A stretch of 24,090 nt of DNA, taken from NCBI GenBank assembly GCA_001821455.1, contig MHLY01000007.1:100634-124723 (forward strand). Reading direction: 5' to 3'. A model generated the notes under the pieces. The model was not told the origin of the DNA and made no database searches. It saw only the letters and a program-made list of their open reading frames with translations. The position numbers were made by a program, and so were the translations under genes. Numbering within the stretch: position 1 is the first letter of the stretch; every line of letters begins with the position of its first letter. The DNA comes from Candidatus Nealsonbacteria bacterium RBG_13_42_11 (lineage in GTDB: Bacteria; Patescibacteriota; Minisyncoccia; Minisyncoccales; RBG-13-42-11). This document shows, piece after piece, positions 1 through 6,526 of the stretch.

Positions 1-32
1 TTTTGATTCCCTTATCTTGTGGAGCCTCCTGG

Positions 33-55
33 AAATTCAAGCAAAACTTGAATTT
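33..55. repeat. Perfect 9-bp inverted repeat upstream of speD-like gene
   Basis: AAATTCAAG (33-41) and CTTGAATTT (47-55) are exact reverse complements around a 5-nt loop. The repeat ends 5 bp before the putative -10 box at 61-66. It could be an operator overlapping the promoter or the remains of a terminator for a gene left of the window. The sequence alone does not decide. Confidence 0.6.
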
Positions 56-66
56 TGTGGTAGAAT
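53..66 (+). promoter_or_regulatory. Extended -10 promoter of the speD-like unit
   Basis: TAGAAT (61-66) is preceded by TGG (58-60), which gives a TGnTATAAT-type extended -10. No good -35 lies 16-18 bp upstream. Transcription would start near 73, leaving only about 5 nt before the ATG at 78, so the mRNA would be nearly leaderless. The stretch 53-67 is repeated with one difference at 8490-8504, ahead of the putative small RNA. Confidence 0.5.
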
Positions 67-77
67 AGATAAAGCAT

Positions 78-449
78 ATGATTAATAAAACTCCGACCAA
101 AAGATATCATTTGATTTTGGATTTTATCAAAGTAGATAAGAAATATTTAAATGATAAAAATTTTCTGGAAAGATTGATTATAAGCGTGAGCAAGGTTATT
201 AAAATGAATATCTTGTACGGCCCCGTAGTCATAGAAGGAGGCAAGCACAATCCGGGACTGTCCGCTTTCTGCATTATTGATTACTCACATATTTCAGTTC
301 ATACTTTTAGCAAAGAGAGGGAATTCTGTTTTGACGTTTTTTCCTGCAAGAAATTTGACGGCGTCAAACTGGAAAAGCATTTAACTAAAACACTGAAAGC
401 GAGTCAAAACAAAGTTTTTATAATTCGGCCCAAATACGAAAGAAAATAA
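78..449 (+). CDS. S-adenosylmethionine decarboxylase (SpeD)-family protein
   Basis: This 123-aa protein has the size and core motif of prokaryotic class 1b SpeD. SpeD is a self-cleaving pyruvoyl enzyme that decarboxylates AdoMet for spermidine synthesis. The segment around residues 68-90 (DYSHISVHTF...DVFSCK) places S70, H75 and C90 at the same spacing as the pyruvoyl-forming Ser63, the processing His68 and the catalytic Cys83 of the Thermotoga enzyme. The residue before the cleavage serine is Tyr rather than the usual Glu. Some SpeD homologues have become arginine or ornithine decarboxylases, so the substrate is uncertain. It starts at the first ATG after an extended -10. The next gene begins 4 nt after its stop, suggesting one operon. 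No spermidine synthase is visible. Confidence 0.75.
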   Translation: MINKTPTKRYHLILDFIKVDKKYLNDKNFLERLIISVSKVIKMNILYGPVVIEGGKHNPGLSAFCIIDYSHISVHTFSKEREFCFDVFSCKKFDGVKLEKHLTKTLKASQNKVFIIRPKYERK

Positions 450-453
450 ATTT

Positions 454-894
454 ATGGAACCAGAAGAATTAAAACATAAGGACTTTTACTACGAGGGGAA
501 AAATTTAACCTATCAGGTGAACGTTAAGGAAAACCTGATTTACATTGTGGTAAAAGGGGTTCACGCGAAAGAAGATGCCGAAGAGTTTGATGCGAAAGCC
601 ATAACATATTTAAAAAAGTTCCCGGAAATCTACAAAGTTTTTGATACCGCCAATGTCATCATAGAATGTTCGGAGGCGAAAAGGGTGGAGCCCGACGCCA
701 GAAGAATTTATTCCAAAATGGCCGCAGCCTTCCTGCATTCCCACCTCTTTGTTGTGGGAGCGAATACTTTAATCAGAGTCGTGCTGGGTTTCCTATTAGT
801 CGCTTCCGGCAGAAAAGACGTTAAATTTTTCAAAAATACCAGCGAGACCCTAGAATATATAAGGAAGCAAAAAGGCGCAAAAGCAAAAAAGTAA
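454..894 (+). CDS. SpoIIAA-like (STAS-fold) protein
   Basis: This 146-aa protein resembles the SpoIIAA-like family (PF11964-type). It has an N-terminal strand pair (residues 18-35), FDTANV near residue 63, a central hydrophobic helix (about 98-118, HLFVVGANTLIRVVLGFLL) and a C-terminal FFKNTSETLEYI motif typical of the family's last helix. Such proteins are soluble STAS-like domains of mostly unknown role, sometimes lipid-associated. No partner kinase or sigma factor is nearby. It lies 4 nt after the speD-like gene and ends just before a strong terminator, so the two are probably co-transcribed. The C-terminus is Lys-rich. The family call is from motif resemblance only. Confidence 0.55.
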   Translation: MEPEELKHKDFYYEGKNLTYQVNVKENLIYIVVKGVHAKEDAEEFDAKAITYLKKFPEIYKVFDTANVIIECSEAKRVEPDARRIYSKMAAAFLHSHLFVVGANTLIRVVLGFLLVASGRKDVKFFKNTSETLEYIRKQKGAKAKK

Positions 895-911
895 GACGTT
901 TTTTAATATCA

Positions 912-944
912 AAAAACAGCCCCGCTTGCAGCGGGGCTGTTTTT
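912..944. terminator. Bidirectional intrinsic terminator
   Basis: A perfect 14-bp stem (912-925 with 931-944, GC core CAGCCCCGC) has a 5-nt loop and A/T runs on both sides. It sits between the stop of the SpoIIAA-like gene and the stop of the convergent minus-strand gene, so it can end both transcripts. Confidence 0.9.
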
Positions 945-953
945 CTGTGAATT

Positions 954-1976
954 TTAGGATTTATTATATTTGAAAAGGGGAATGGATTGGAAATACTGCG
1001 ACTTCCAGCCGTAGTTGTTTTGCAGAAAATCAATTTTTTTCATCCCTAATTTTATGGCATCATCAATTTCAAAAAGATTCATAAAGTTTCCGATGCCGGG
1101 AAAGTTGTCCACATCATAACCGCACTTGAGCGTGAAATAAGTTTTATTGTAAAGGCCGTTCAAATCAACGCCGGCAATCCGGTCTCCTATTTTTACCGTA
1201 ACCATTCGGGTTTCATAAGATTTATTTCCCAATCTTAACACTTCTTCAAAAGCCATTATTCTCTGTTTGTCCCAATCTGTACTTTCTCCTTTTTTGGCAA
1301 ATCGTTTTTTGCAGATATCAACCAAATTATTGAAATCGGAAAAATTATTTATGAGAATTTCCGGATTTTGTTTTTCAATTCTTCTCCGGTCTTTTCTCAG
1401 GTCATGCCTCCGATTTTTTTTCAGAGTCATCAGATAATCTTCGTGCGTTTTAAGGTTCTCCAAATTTAAAACATATTTTGAGTCGTCTCTTTCAAAATTA
1501 AATTTATCCTTAAAAGGCAGAACGCTTTCTTTGGTAATTGCATTAAGATGCATCGGCGAGGGCGCTGCGGCCAGCAAAGCGGGTATCAGGGAAGAATCTT
1601 TTACAAAAAATTCCGTTTCTTCCTGCCACCAGCTGCCAAACCAAAAATATTTCTTTTTGCTTTTTTCGTACCACAGAGGCAGGAGGCCCAATTTCCGATT
1701 TCCATTTTTAAGCAGGACGAAATGAGGCTGATCCTGATAAGCATTGTAAAAAGCCAGACGGAATTCCCAGGTGTCAAAAATAGTTTTCTGCGGAGAAAAT
1801 TCCTGCCATAACTTATGACAGTCTTCCAGGTCGGAAAAAACTTCTTTCTGAAAATTTTTCTCAACAAAAAAGGAGCTGTCTGATTTTTTTTGCTCCTCAA
1901 TTAAAAATTTTTCTTTTTTTGTAAGATCGTCGTGCAATATTTTTACTTTCTGGGCAACTAAAGTTTCAGTTTTCAT
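954..1976 (-). CDS. GNAT/FemAB-like acyltransferase (CelD/BcsL-type)
   Basis: This 340-aa protein resembles the Acetyltransf_6 (PF13480) branch of the GNAT superfamily, whose members include CelD/BcsL and FemAB-like enzymes. The basic motif at about residues 185-202 (KKNRRHDLRKDRRRIEKQ), followed by a region on gene-product recognition (GDRIAGVDLNGLYNKTYF) and a final block (IGNFMNLFEIDDAIKLG...IDFLQNNYGWK), follows that family's layout. No signal peptide or membrane segment is visible, so it is probably cytoplasmic. Substrates in this family are amino-acyl or acyl groups moved onto cell-envelope or peptidoglycan components. The substrate here is unknown. It is a single-gene unit with its own TTGACA/TATTAT promoter. 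Confidence 0.6.
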   Translation of the reverse strand: MKTETLVAQKVKILHDDLTKKEKFLIEEQKKSDSSFFVEKNFQKEVFSDLEDCHKLWQEFSPQKTIFDTWEFRLAFYNAYQDQPHFVLLKNGNRKLGLLPLWYEKSKKKYFWFGSWWQEETEFFVKDSSLIPALLAAAPSPMHLNAITKESVLPFKDKFNFERDDSKYVLNLENLKTHEDYLMTLKKNRRHDLRKDRRRIEKQNPEILINNFSDFNNLVDICKKRFAKKGESTDWDKQRIMAFEEVLRLGNKSYETRMVTVKIGDRIAGVDLNGLYNKTYFTLKCGYDVDNFPGIGNFMNLFEIDDAIKLGMKKIDFLQNNYGWKSQYFQSIPLFKYNKS

Positions 1977-1989
1977 CAGGTATTAATTC

Positions 1990-2017
1990 ATAATAGGTCT
2001 TCATCATACTATGTCAA
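1990..2017 (-). promoter_or_regulatory. Promoter of the GNAT-like gene
   Basis: On the minus strand, TTGACA (complement of 2012-2017) is followed after 16 bp by TATTAT (complement of 1990-1995). The -10 ends 13 bp before the ATG, so the leader would be about 6-7 nt. No Shine-Dalgarno sequence is present. Confidence 0.75.
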
Positions 2018-2068
2018 TTGTGGAAAACTCAAAACGGACCAAAAAACAAAATATTTTTTAAAAACACC

Positions 2069-2096
2069 TTGACAGAAATTTTTTTATAACTAAAAT
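2069..2096 (+). promoter_or_regulatory. Promoter of the ferredoxin / Trx-FTR unit
   Basis: TTGACA (2069-2074), a 16-bp spacer and TAAAAT (2091-2096) make a good sigma-70-type promoter. It lies upstream of three tightly spaced genes (2139-3211), with a predicted start near 2103. Confidence 0.7.
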
Positions 2097-2138
2097 TAAC
2101 ATAAAGAGAGAATAAAAAGGATAAAAACAAGATTTTTT

Positions 2139-2408
2139 GTGAAAATTACAGAAAGTAAAAATCTAAAATGGGATAAAATGCCCTGGCTGGAGTCGGGAGA
2201 AGAAATTGAAAAATTCTCGCCGGAGCAATGCACTCTTGAAAAAAGCGAGAGAGTGGACGAAAAAATCACTCTTTCTTTCAGGAACGGCAGCCAGGCAATG
2301 ATACTGGGAAAAAACATTGACGGCGACAGAGAAATTGATTTGATTGAAAAGAAAATCAATGACTGCCTGGGAAAATCCTACGAGGAAATTTTAAATATTA
2401 ATATTTAG
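2139..2408 (+). CDS. Hypothetical protein, first gene of the ferredoxin/Trx-FTR unit
   Basis: I do not recognise this 89-aa acidic protein. It uses a GTG start in this model, because no earlier in-frame start exists. An in-frame ATG at 2178 would give 76 aa. The C-terminal two thirds look like a small alpha/beta fold: a strand (ITLSFRNGSQAMIL, residues 44-57) followed by a helix-rich segment ending in IEKKINDCLGKSYEEILNI. It has two cysteines (C32 and C78) and no membrane segment. The ferredoxin gene begins 17 nt after its stop, so it is probably co-transcribed and may work with the redox proteins. That is inference from position only. Confidence 0.6.
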   Translation: MKITESKNLKWDKMPWLESGEEIEKFSPEQCTLEKSERVDEKITLSFRNGSQAMILGKNIDGDREIDLIEKKINDCLGKSYEEILNINI

Positions 2409-2425
2409 TTCAAGTAATTATATAT

Positions 2426-2593
2426 ATGTATAAAGTCAATAAAACTAAATGCATCGGCTGCGGCCTTTGCGTTGCGAATTGTCCGGGAGGAATGGAAATG
2501 GAAAAAGACGGCAAGGCGAAAGTAATAAATCAAAAAAAACTTGAAGAGTGCGAAGGAGAAAATCTCTGTCCCTACGGAGCGATAGAAAAATAG
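2426..2593 (+). CDS. Small single-cluster [4Fe-4S] ferredoxin
   Basis: This is a 55-aa electron carrier. The N-terminal motif CIGCGLCVANCP gives C9, C12, C15 and C19, and the C-terminal part gives C42 and C48-P49. This matches Thermotoga-type ferredoxin, where C9, C12, C15 and C48 would hold one [4Fe-4S] cluster and C19-C42 could form a disulfide. A second CxxCxxC is absent, so it is not a 2[4Fe-4S] ferredoxin. It is followed after 21 nt by the thioredoxin-FTR fusion gene, whose reductase domain needs exactly such a donor. What reduces the ferredoxin is not encoded in the window. Confidence 0.9.
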   Translation: MYKVNKTKCIGCGLCVANCPGGMEMEKDGKAKVINQKKLEECEGENLCPYGAIEK

Positions 2594-2614
2594 AAAAATA
2601 AAAAAATAAATAAA

Positions 2615-3211
2615 ATGATTGAATTAACGGACGAAAATTTCAGCGTCACCGTTGAAAACGCCAATATTCCGGTATTGGTCGATTTTTTTGCCGAATGGTG
2701 CAATCCCTGTTCCGTGCTTTCTCCGATTCTGGAAAAACTATCCGAAGATTTTAAGGGAAAAATTATTTTTGCCAAAGCAAATCTTGATAAAGCTTCTTTG
2801 GCAGCCCAAAAGCTAGCCATAGAACAAATTCCCACCGTAATTTTTTTTAAAAAAGGAAAAGCAATCAGCGGCTTCGTGGGAGTCAGGCCCGAACCGATAA
2901 TCAAAGAGTGGCTGGAAGGTTTATTAAAAGAAGAAAACAATTCAGAAGAAGAGACTATTAAAAAAATAATTAAAGAATATACTGACTATGCGGCAGAAAA
3001 TAATTTTCACCTGAATCCCGACAACGAAATAGTAAAAAGAATCATCAAGGGTTTGCTGGAAAACGAAAAGAAATACGGCAAAAGAATTTGTCCCTGCCGG
3101 CGAATCGTCGGGAATCCCGAGGAAGACAAATTAAAAATCTGTCCCTGTTATTGGCACAAAGAAGAAATAGAAAAAAACGGCCATTGTCTTTGCAATTTAT
3201 TTGTAAAATGA
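2615..3211 (+). CDS. Thioredoxin fused to ferredoxin:thioredoxin reductase catalytic domain
   Basis: This 198-aa protein has two redox domains. Residues 1-105 are a thioredoxin fold with the active site WCNPC (C29, C32) and the cis-Pro of QIPT (P73). After an acidic linker (about 106-114), residues 115-198 match the FTR beta (catalytic) subunit: CPCR (C159, C161), CPC (C176, C178) and GHCLC (C191, C193). By analogy with FTR, C159, C176, C178 and C191 would bind a [4Fe-4S] cluster, and C161-C193 would be the redox disulfide. FTR normally reduces a separate thioredoxin and pairs with a variable subunit. Here the substrate is covalently attached and no variable subunit is seen. The usual CHC motif is CLC. 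A ferredoxin gene precedes it and nrdDG follow. Confidence 0.9.
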   Translation: MIELTDENFSVTVENANIPVLVDFFAEWCNPCSVLSPILEKLSEDFKGKIIFAKANLDKASLAAQKLAIEQIPTVIFFKKGKAISGFVGVRPEPIIKEWLEGLLKEENNSEEETIKKIIKEYTDYAAENNFHLNPDNEIVKRIIKGLLENEKKYGKRICPCRRIVGNPEEDKLKICPCYWHKEEIEKNGHCLCNLFVK

Positions 3212-3220
3212 AAAAAGATA

Positions 3221-3251
3221 AAAAAACGGGCTGTGGATAAGCCCGTTTTTT
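3221..3251 (+). terminator. Intrinsic terminator after the Trx-FTR gene
   Basis: An 11-bp stem (AAAAAACGGGC 3221-3231 with its complement 3241-3251) has a 9-nt loop and ends in six Ts. It separates the ferredoxin/Trx-FTR unit from nrdDG, so the two may be regulated independently. Confidence 0.85.
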
Positions 3252-3254
3252 AAT

Positions 3255-3299
3255 AAGGGTTTGACAAAGTTTGACCCTTCTTTTTTTAGAGGGTAAGAT
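3255..3299 (+). promoter_or_regulatory. nrdDG promoter with phased GTTTGAC repeats
   Basis: TTGACC (3271-3276), a 17-bp spacer and TAAGAT (3294-3299) form the likely promoter. The heptamer GTTTGAC occurs at 3259-3265 and 3269-3275, exactly 10 bp apart, and is flanked by AAGGGT (3255-3260) and ACCCTT (3274-3279). The arrangement could be an operator. It does not resemble the NrdR-box consensus. Confidence 0.6.
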
Positions 3300-3326
3300 G
3301 AAATAACCTTTGTTGTTTTTTTATCC

Positions 3327-5450
3327 ATGGATACTAATAAAATCACAAAAATTGAAAAAAGAGACGGAACAATTGTTGATTTTGACCAAACCAAAATCAC
3401 CAATGCCATTTTCAAGGCCCTCACCGCCAGCGGACAGGGCGACGGAGTGCATTCCAGACGACTTTCCGAAAGAGTGGTGCAAATTCTCAACCGGAGATTC
3501 AAAAAAGACGAGATTCCCAACGTGGAACAGATCCAGGATATCGTGGAAGAGGTTCTTATTCTGGAAGATTTTGTTGAAACAGCCAAGGCGTACATTTTGT
3601 ATCGTGAACAAAGAAGAAGAATCAGGGAAGCCGAGGCCATCAGCGAGGAATCGGTGGAAAGAATGGACCAGTATCTGGAAAAACTTGATTGGGAAGTGCA
3701 GGAAAACGCCAACATGGCTTTTTCCCTGCAGGGATTAAATCACTACTCGGTTTCTTACATTATAAAAAAATACTGGCTGAATAAAATTTATCCAAAAGAA
3801 ATCAGGGATGCCAACGAAAGCGGAGATTTCCATTTACATAATTTGGATACCTTAGGTCCTTACTGCGCGGGTTGGGACCTTTATGATTTATTAATTAAAG
3901 GTTTCGGCGGCGTGGCGGGAAAAGTTGAAACGAAACCGGCGAAACATCTCAGAGCAATTTTGGGACAGGCGGTTAATTTTCTTTACACCCTGCAGGGCGA
4001 AACTGCGGGCGCCGTCGCTTTTTCAAATTTTGATACGCTGCTGGCTCCCTTTATCCGCTACGATAATTTAAATTATCAGCAGGTAAAACAGGCGCTTCAG
4101 GAATTTTTATTTAACATGGCCGTGCCGACGCGCGTAGGTTTCCAGTGTCCCTTCAGCAACATCACCTTGGATTTAAAACCTTCTTCAGCTTTTGCCAAAC
4201 AGCCGATCATCATCGGAGGTAAACCGCAAAAAGAAACTTACGGAGAATTCCAGGAAGAAATGAAAATATTTGACAGGGCTCTTTATGAAACTATGTTGGA
4301 AGGAGACAAGTCGGGACGACCTTTTCATTTTCCGATTCCGACCATAAACATCACGAAAGATTTTTCCTGGGACGATCCGGCTTTTGATAATATTTTTGAG
4401 GCCTCGGCAAAATACGGCACAAATTATTTCGCCAATTATATTAACTCCGATATGGATCCCTCTGATGTGAGAAGTATGTGCTGCCGGTTGCGCTTAGAAT
4501 TAAATAATCTCTATAACCGGGGCGGCGGAGGATTGTTCGGAGCCGGAAGCAAGACGGGCAGCATCGGGGTTGTCACCATAAATATGCCGAGAATCGGATA
4601 CCTTTCCAAGACCAAGAAGGAATTCTTTAATAATTTGAGGAAAATGATGGATTTATCCAAAGAGAGCCTGGAAATTAAGAGAAAGACGATTGAAAACTTC
4701 ATTTCCAAAGGCCTTTATCCTTATTCCCGCTTCTATTTAGGGGATATTAAGAAGGCGCGGGGCGGTTATTACGCCAATCATTTCGCCACCATAGGCCTGG
4801 TAGGCATGAATGAAGCTGTTTTGAACTTTCTGGGAGAAAACATTGCCACAAAAAGGGGAAAGAAGTTTGCTTTAGAAATACTGGATTTTATGAGGGAAAT
4901 ATTGATCAAATACCAGGAAGAGACAAGCAACATATATAACCTGGAAGCTACGCCGGCGGAATCAACGGCTTTCCGGCTGGCCCTGAAAGACAGGGAAAAA
5001 TATCCTGACATAATTTGTGCCGGCACCCAAAAAGTTCCTTATTACACCAATAGTTCCCAGTTGCCGGTAAATTATACCAATGACATTTTTGAAGCCCTGA
5101 AACTTCAAGACGATATTCAGTGCAAGTACAACGGCGGAACGGTGCTGCATTTATTCTTGGGAGAAAAAATTTCCGACATTCAGACGGTAAAAAATGCGAT
5201 TAAAAAGATTTTTGAAAATTTCCGCTTGCCTTACATTACTTTCACCCCCACTTTTTCAATTTGTCCCAGCCACGGCTACTTATCCGGCGAACATTTTTTC
5301 TGTCCTCAATGTACGATCAAGCAGCCCTGTGAGGTTTATTCAAGAATCGTGGGATACCTGCGGCCGATTCAGCAATGGAACGAAGGAAAGCAGGAAGAGT
5401 TCAAGCAAAGAAAGGAATTCAAAATACCGGCCGCTCTTAATTTAAAATGA
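3327..5450 (+). CDS. nrdD: Anaerobic (class III) ribonucleoside-triphosphate reductase
   Basis: This 707-aa glycyl-radical enzyme reduces NTPs to dNTPs without oxygen. Residues 6-95 are one ATP-cone (KRDGTIVDFD), the allosteric domain. The catalytic barrel follows, with cysteines C180 (GPYCAGWDL), C274 (FQCPFSN) and C385/C386 (MCCRLRLE), and with the NLEATPAEST block at about 538. The C-terminus has a zinc site (C646, C659, C662, with H649 or C668 nearby) and the glycyl-radical loop RIVGYLRP with G676. The ending RPIQQWN...GK is the type seen in redoxin-dependent rather than E. coli-like formate-dependent NrdD, but the subtype is my inference. The ATG at 3327 follows a promoter. The stop overlaps nrdG by 4 nt, consistent with translational coupling. 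Confidence 0.95.
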   Translation: MDTNKITKIEKRDGTIVDFDQTKITNAIFKALTASGQGDGVHSRRLSERVVQILNRRFKKDEIPNVEQIQDIVEEVLILEDFVETAKAYILYREQRRRIREAEAISEESVERMDQYLEKLDWEVQENANMAFSLQGLNHYSVSYIIKKYWLNKIYPKEIRDANESGDFHLHNLDTLGPYCAGWDLYDLLIKGFGGVAGKVETKPAKHLRAILGQAVNFLYTLQGETAGAVAFSNFDTLLAPFIRYDNLNYQQVKQALQEFLFNMAVPTRVGFQCPFSNITLDLKPSSAFAKQPIIIGGKPQKETYGEFQEEMKIFDRALYETMLEGDKSGRPFHFPIPTINITKDFSWDDPAFDNIFEASAKYGTNYFANYINSDMDPSDVRSMCCRLRLELNNLYNRGGGGLFGAGSKTGSIGVVTINMPRIGYLSKTKKEFFNNLRKMMDLSKESLEIKRKTIENFISKGLYPYSRFYLGDIKKARGGYYANHFATIGLVGMNEAVLNFLGENIATKRGKKFALEILDFMREILIKYQEETSNIYNLEATPAESTAFRLALKDREKYPDIICAGTQKVPYYTNSSQLPVNYTNDIFEALKLQDDIQCKYNGGTVLHLFLGEKISDIQTVKNAIKKIFENFRLPYITFTPTFSICPSHGYLSGEHFFCPQCTIKQPCEVYSRIVGYLRPIQQWNEGKQEEFKQRKEFKIPAALNLK

Positions 5451-6154
5451 TAGAGATCGGAGGTTTTCAAAAAACAACTTTCATTGATTTTCCGGGCCGC
5501 CTTGCGGCCACAATTTTTCTTATCGGCTGTAATTTCCGCTGCCCCTTTTGTTATTCGCCGGAATTGGTTTTGCCGGAGAAAATAAAATTTCAGCCCCGGA
5601 TTCCCAAAAAAGATTTCTTCCAGTTTTTAAAAGAAAGAAAAGGGCTGATTGAAGGAGTTGTTATTTGCGGGGGCGAACCGACCATTCATGAAGACCTGCC
5701 GCAGTTTATTGAAAAAATAAAAGATTCAGGATACCTGGTAAAACTTGATACCAATGGTTCTCATCCTGAAATGCTGAAGAAATTAATAGACGAGAAATTA
5801 ATTGACTATGTGGCTATGGATATCAAGGCGCCTCTGACATTTTCAAAATATGATGAAGCGACGGGAATAAAAACAGATTTAAAAAAAATAAAAAAAAGTA
5901 TTGAGATAATTAAAAAATCCGGCATTGATTACGAATTCAGGACAACCGTCGTGCCGACTGTTCACACTAAAGAAGATATTATTCAGATCGCCCGAGACAT
6001 AAAACCGGCGAAAAGATATTTTTTACAGAATTTCAGGCCGGAAAAAACAATAAATCCCGATTTTGAGGAAATAAAACCTTGTTCTAAAGAATTTTTAGCG
6101 GAAATTAAAAAGGAAATCGCAAAATTCTTTGACGCTTGCGAAACGAGGGAATAA
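5447..6154 (+). CDS. nrdG: Anaerobic RNR-activating radical-SAM protein
   Basis: This 235-aa radical-SAM enzyme would install the glycyl radical on NrdD G676. The cluster motif is CNFRCPFC (C28, C32, C35), followed by the SAM-binding GGEP (75-78) and a DTNGS motif near residue 100. It is longer than E. coli NrdG (about 154 aa) and matches the longer NrdG2-like form, which starts with GGFQKTTFIDFPG. Its start codon overlaps the nrdD stop (ATGA), so the two are translated together. There is no obvious extra iron-sulfur domain. It could in principle activate another glycyl-radical enzyme, but linkage to nrdD makes that unlikely. Confidence 0.92.
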   Translation: MIEIGGFQKTTFIDFPGRLAATIFLIGCNFRCPFCYSPELVLPEKIKFQPRIPKKDFFQFLKERKGLIEGVVICGGEPTIHEDLPQFIEKIKDSGYLVKLDTNGSHPEMLKKLIDEKLIDYVAMDIKAPLTFSKYDEATGIKTDLKKIKKSIEIIKKSGIDYEFRTTVVPTVHTKEDIIQIARDIKPAKRYFLQNFRPEKTINPDFEEIKPCSKEFLAEIKKEIAKFFDACETRE

Positions 6155-6165
6155 TTTTAAGGGGC

Positions 6166-6194
6166 TTGACTTAAATTTGTGCTTAAATTAATCT
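6166..6194 (+). promoter_or_regulatory. Possible promoter of the DUF5679 gene
   Basis: TTGACT (6166-6171), 17 bp and TAATCT (6189-6194) lie 84 bp before the next gene. TAAAAT/TAAGAT (6204-6214) is an alternative -10 without a clear -35. The element overlaps repeated CTTAAATT units (6170-6177, 6182-6189), which could be an operator. Confidence 0.4.
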
Positions 6195-6277
6195 AAATTA
6201 AGGTAAAATAAGATGTGTAAAACCTCAAAGGTCGGCACTAACAATTATTTTTTTAAAAATATTTAAATTATACGACT

Positions 6278-6433
6278 ATGGAAGGATATTGCGTTAAATG
6301 TAAAGCAAAAAGAGAAATATCAAATCCCAAAGAAGTCGCCATGAAAGGAAAAGGCGGTGTAAAGAGAAGGGCGATGACTGGCACTTGTCCCAAATGCGGC
6401 ACCAAGATGTTCAGAATAATGGGAAAAGCATAA
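6278..6433 (+). CDS. Small zinc-ribbon protein (DUF5679-like)
   Basis: This 51-aa protein has two CxxC knuckles: CVKC at residues 5-8 and CPKC at 37-40. Between them is a basic linker containing MKGKGGVKRRAMTGT. This fits the DUF5679 family, short zinc ribbons seen in Patescibacteria and Chloroflexi whose function is not established. The size and basic charge would suit nucleic-acid binding, but that is inference. It is flanked by a possible promoter and a strong terminator, so it appears to be a single-gene unit. Confidence 0.75.
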   Translation: MEGYCVKCKAKREISNPKEVAMKGKGGVKRRAMTGTCPKCGTKMFRIMGKA

Positions 6434-6464
6434 TACTCTAAAGATTTTTAAAAGTCTTTAAGTC

Positions 6465-6497
6465 GCGCCCCCCGAAAGGGGGGCGCTTTGCTTTTTT
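6465..6497 (+). terminator. Intrinsic terminator with GAAA tetraloop
   Basis: A 9-bp stem GCGCCCCCC (6465-6473) pairs with 6478-6486 across a GAAA loop and is followed by TTTGCTTTTTT. It ends the DUF5679 transcript. A smaller A/T hairpin (TAAAGA...TCTTTA) lies just upstream. Confidence 0.9.
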
Positions 6498-6526
6498 ATC
6501 AGGTAAATTTTTGATAGAGTAAGTGA

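Noticed and set aside
3212..3326. NrdR box upstream of nrdD
   Set aside because: No 16-bp palindrome of the ACACWATATATWGTGT type was found.
3197..3715. 172-aa minus-strand frame over the nrdD start
   Set aside because: It overlaps the terminator, the promoter and the N-terminal ATP-cone of NrdD. Ser/Leu-rich shadow.
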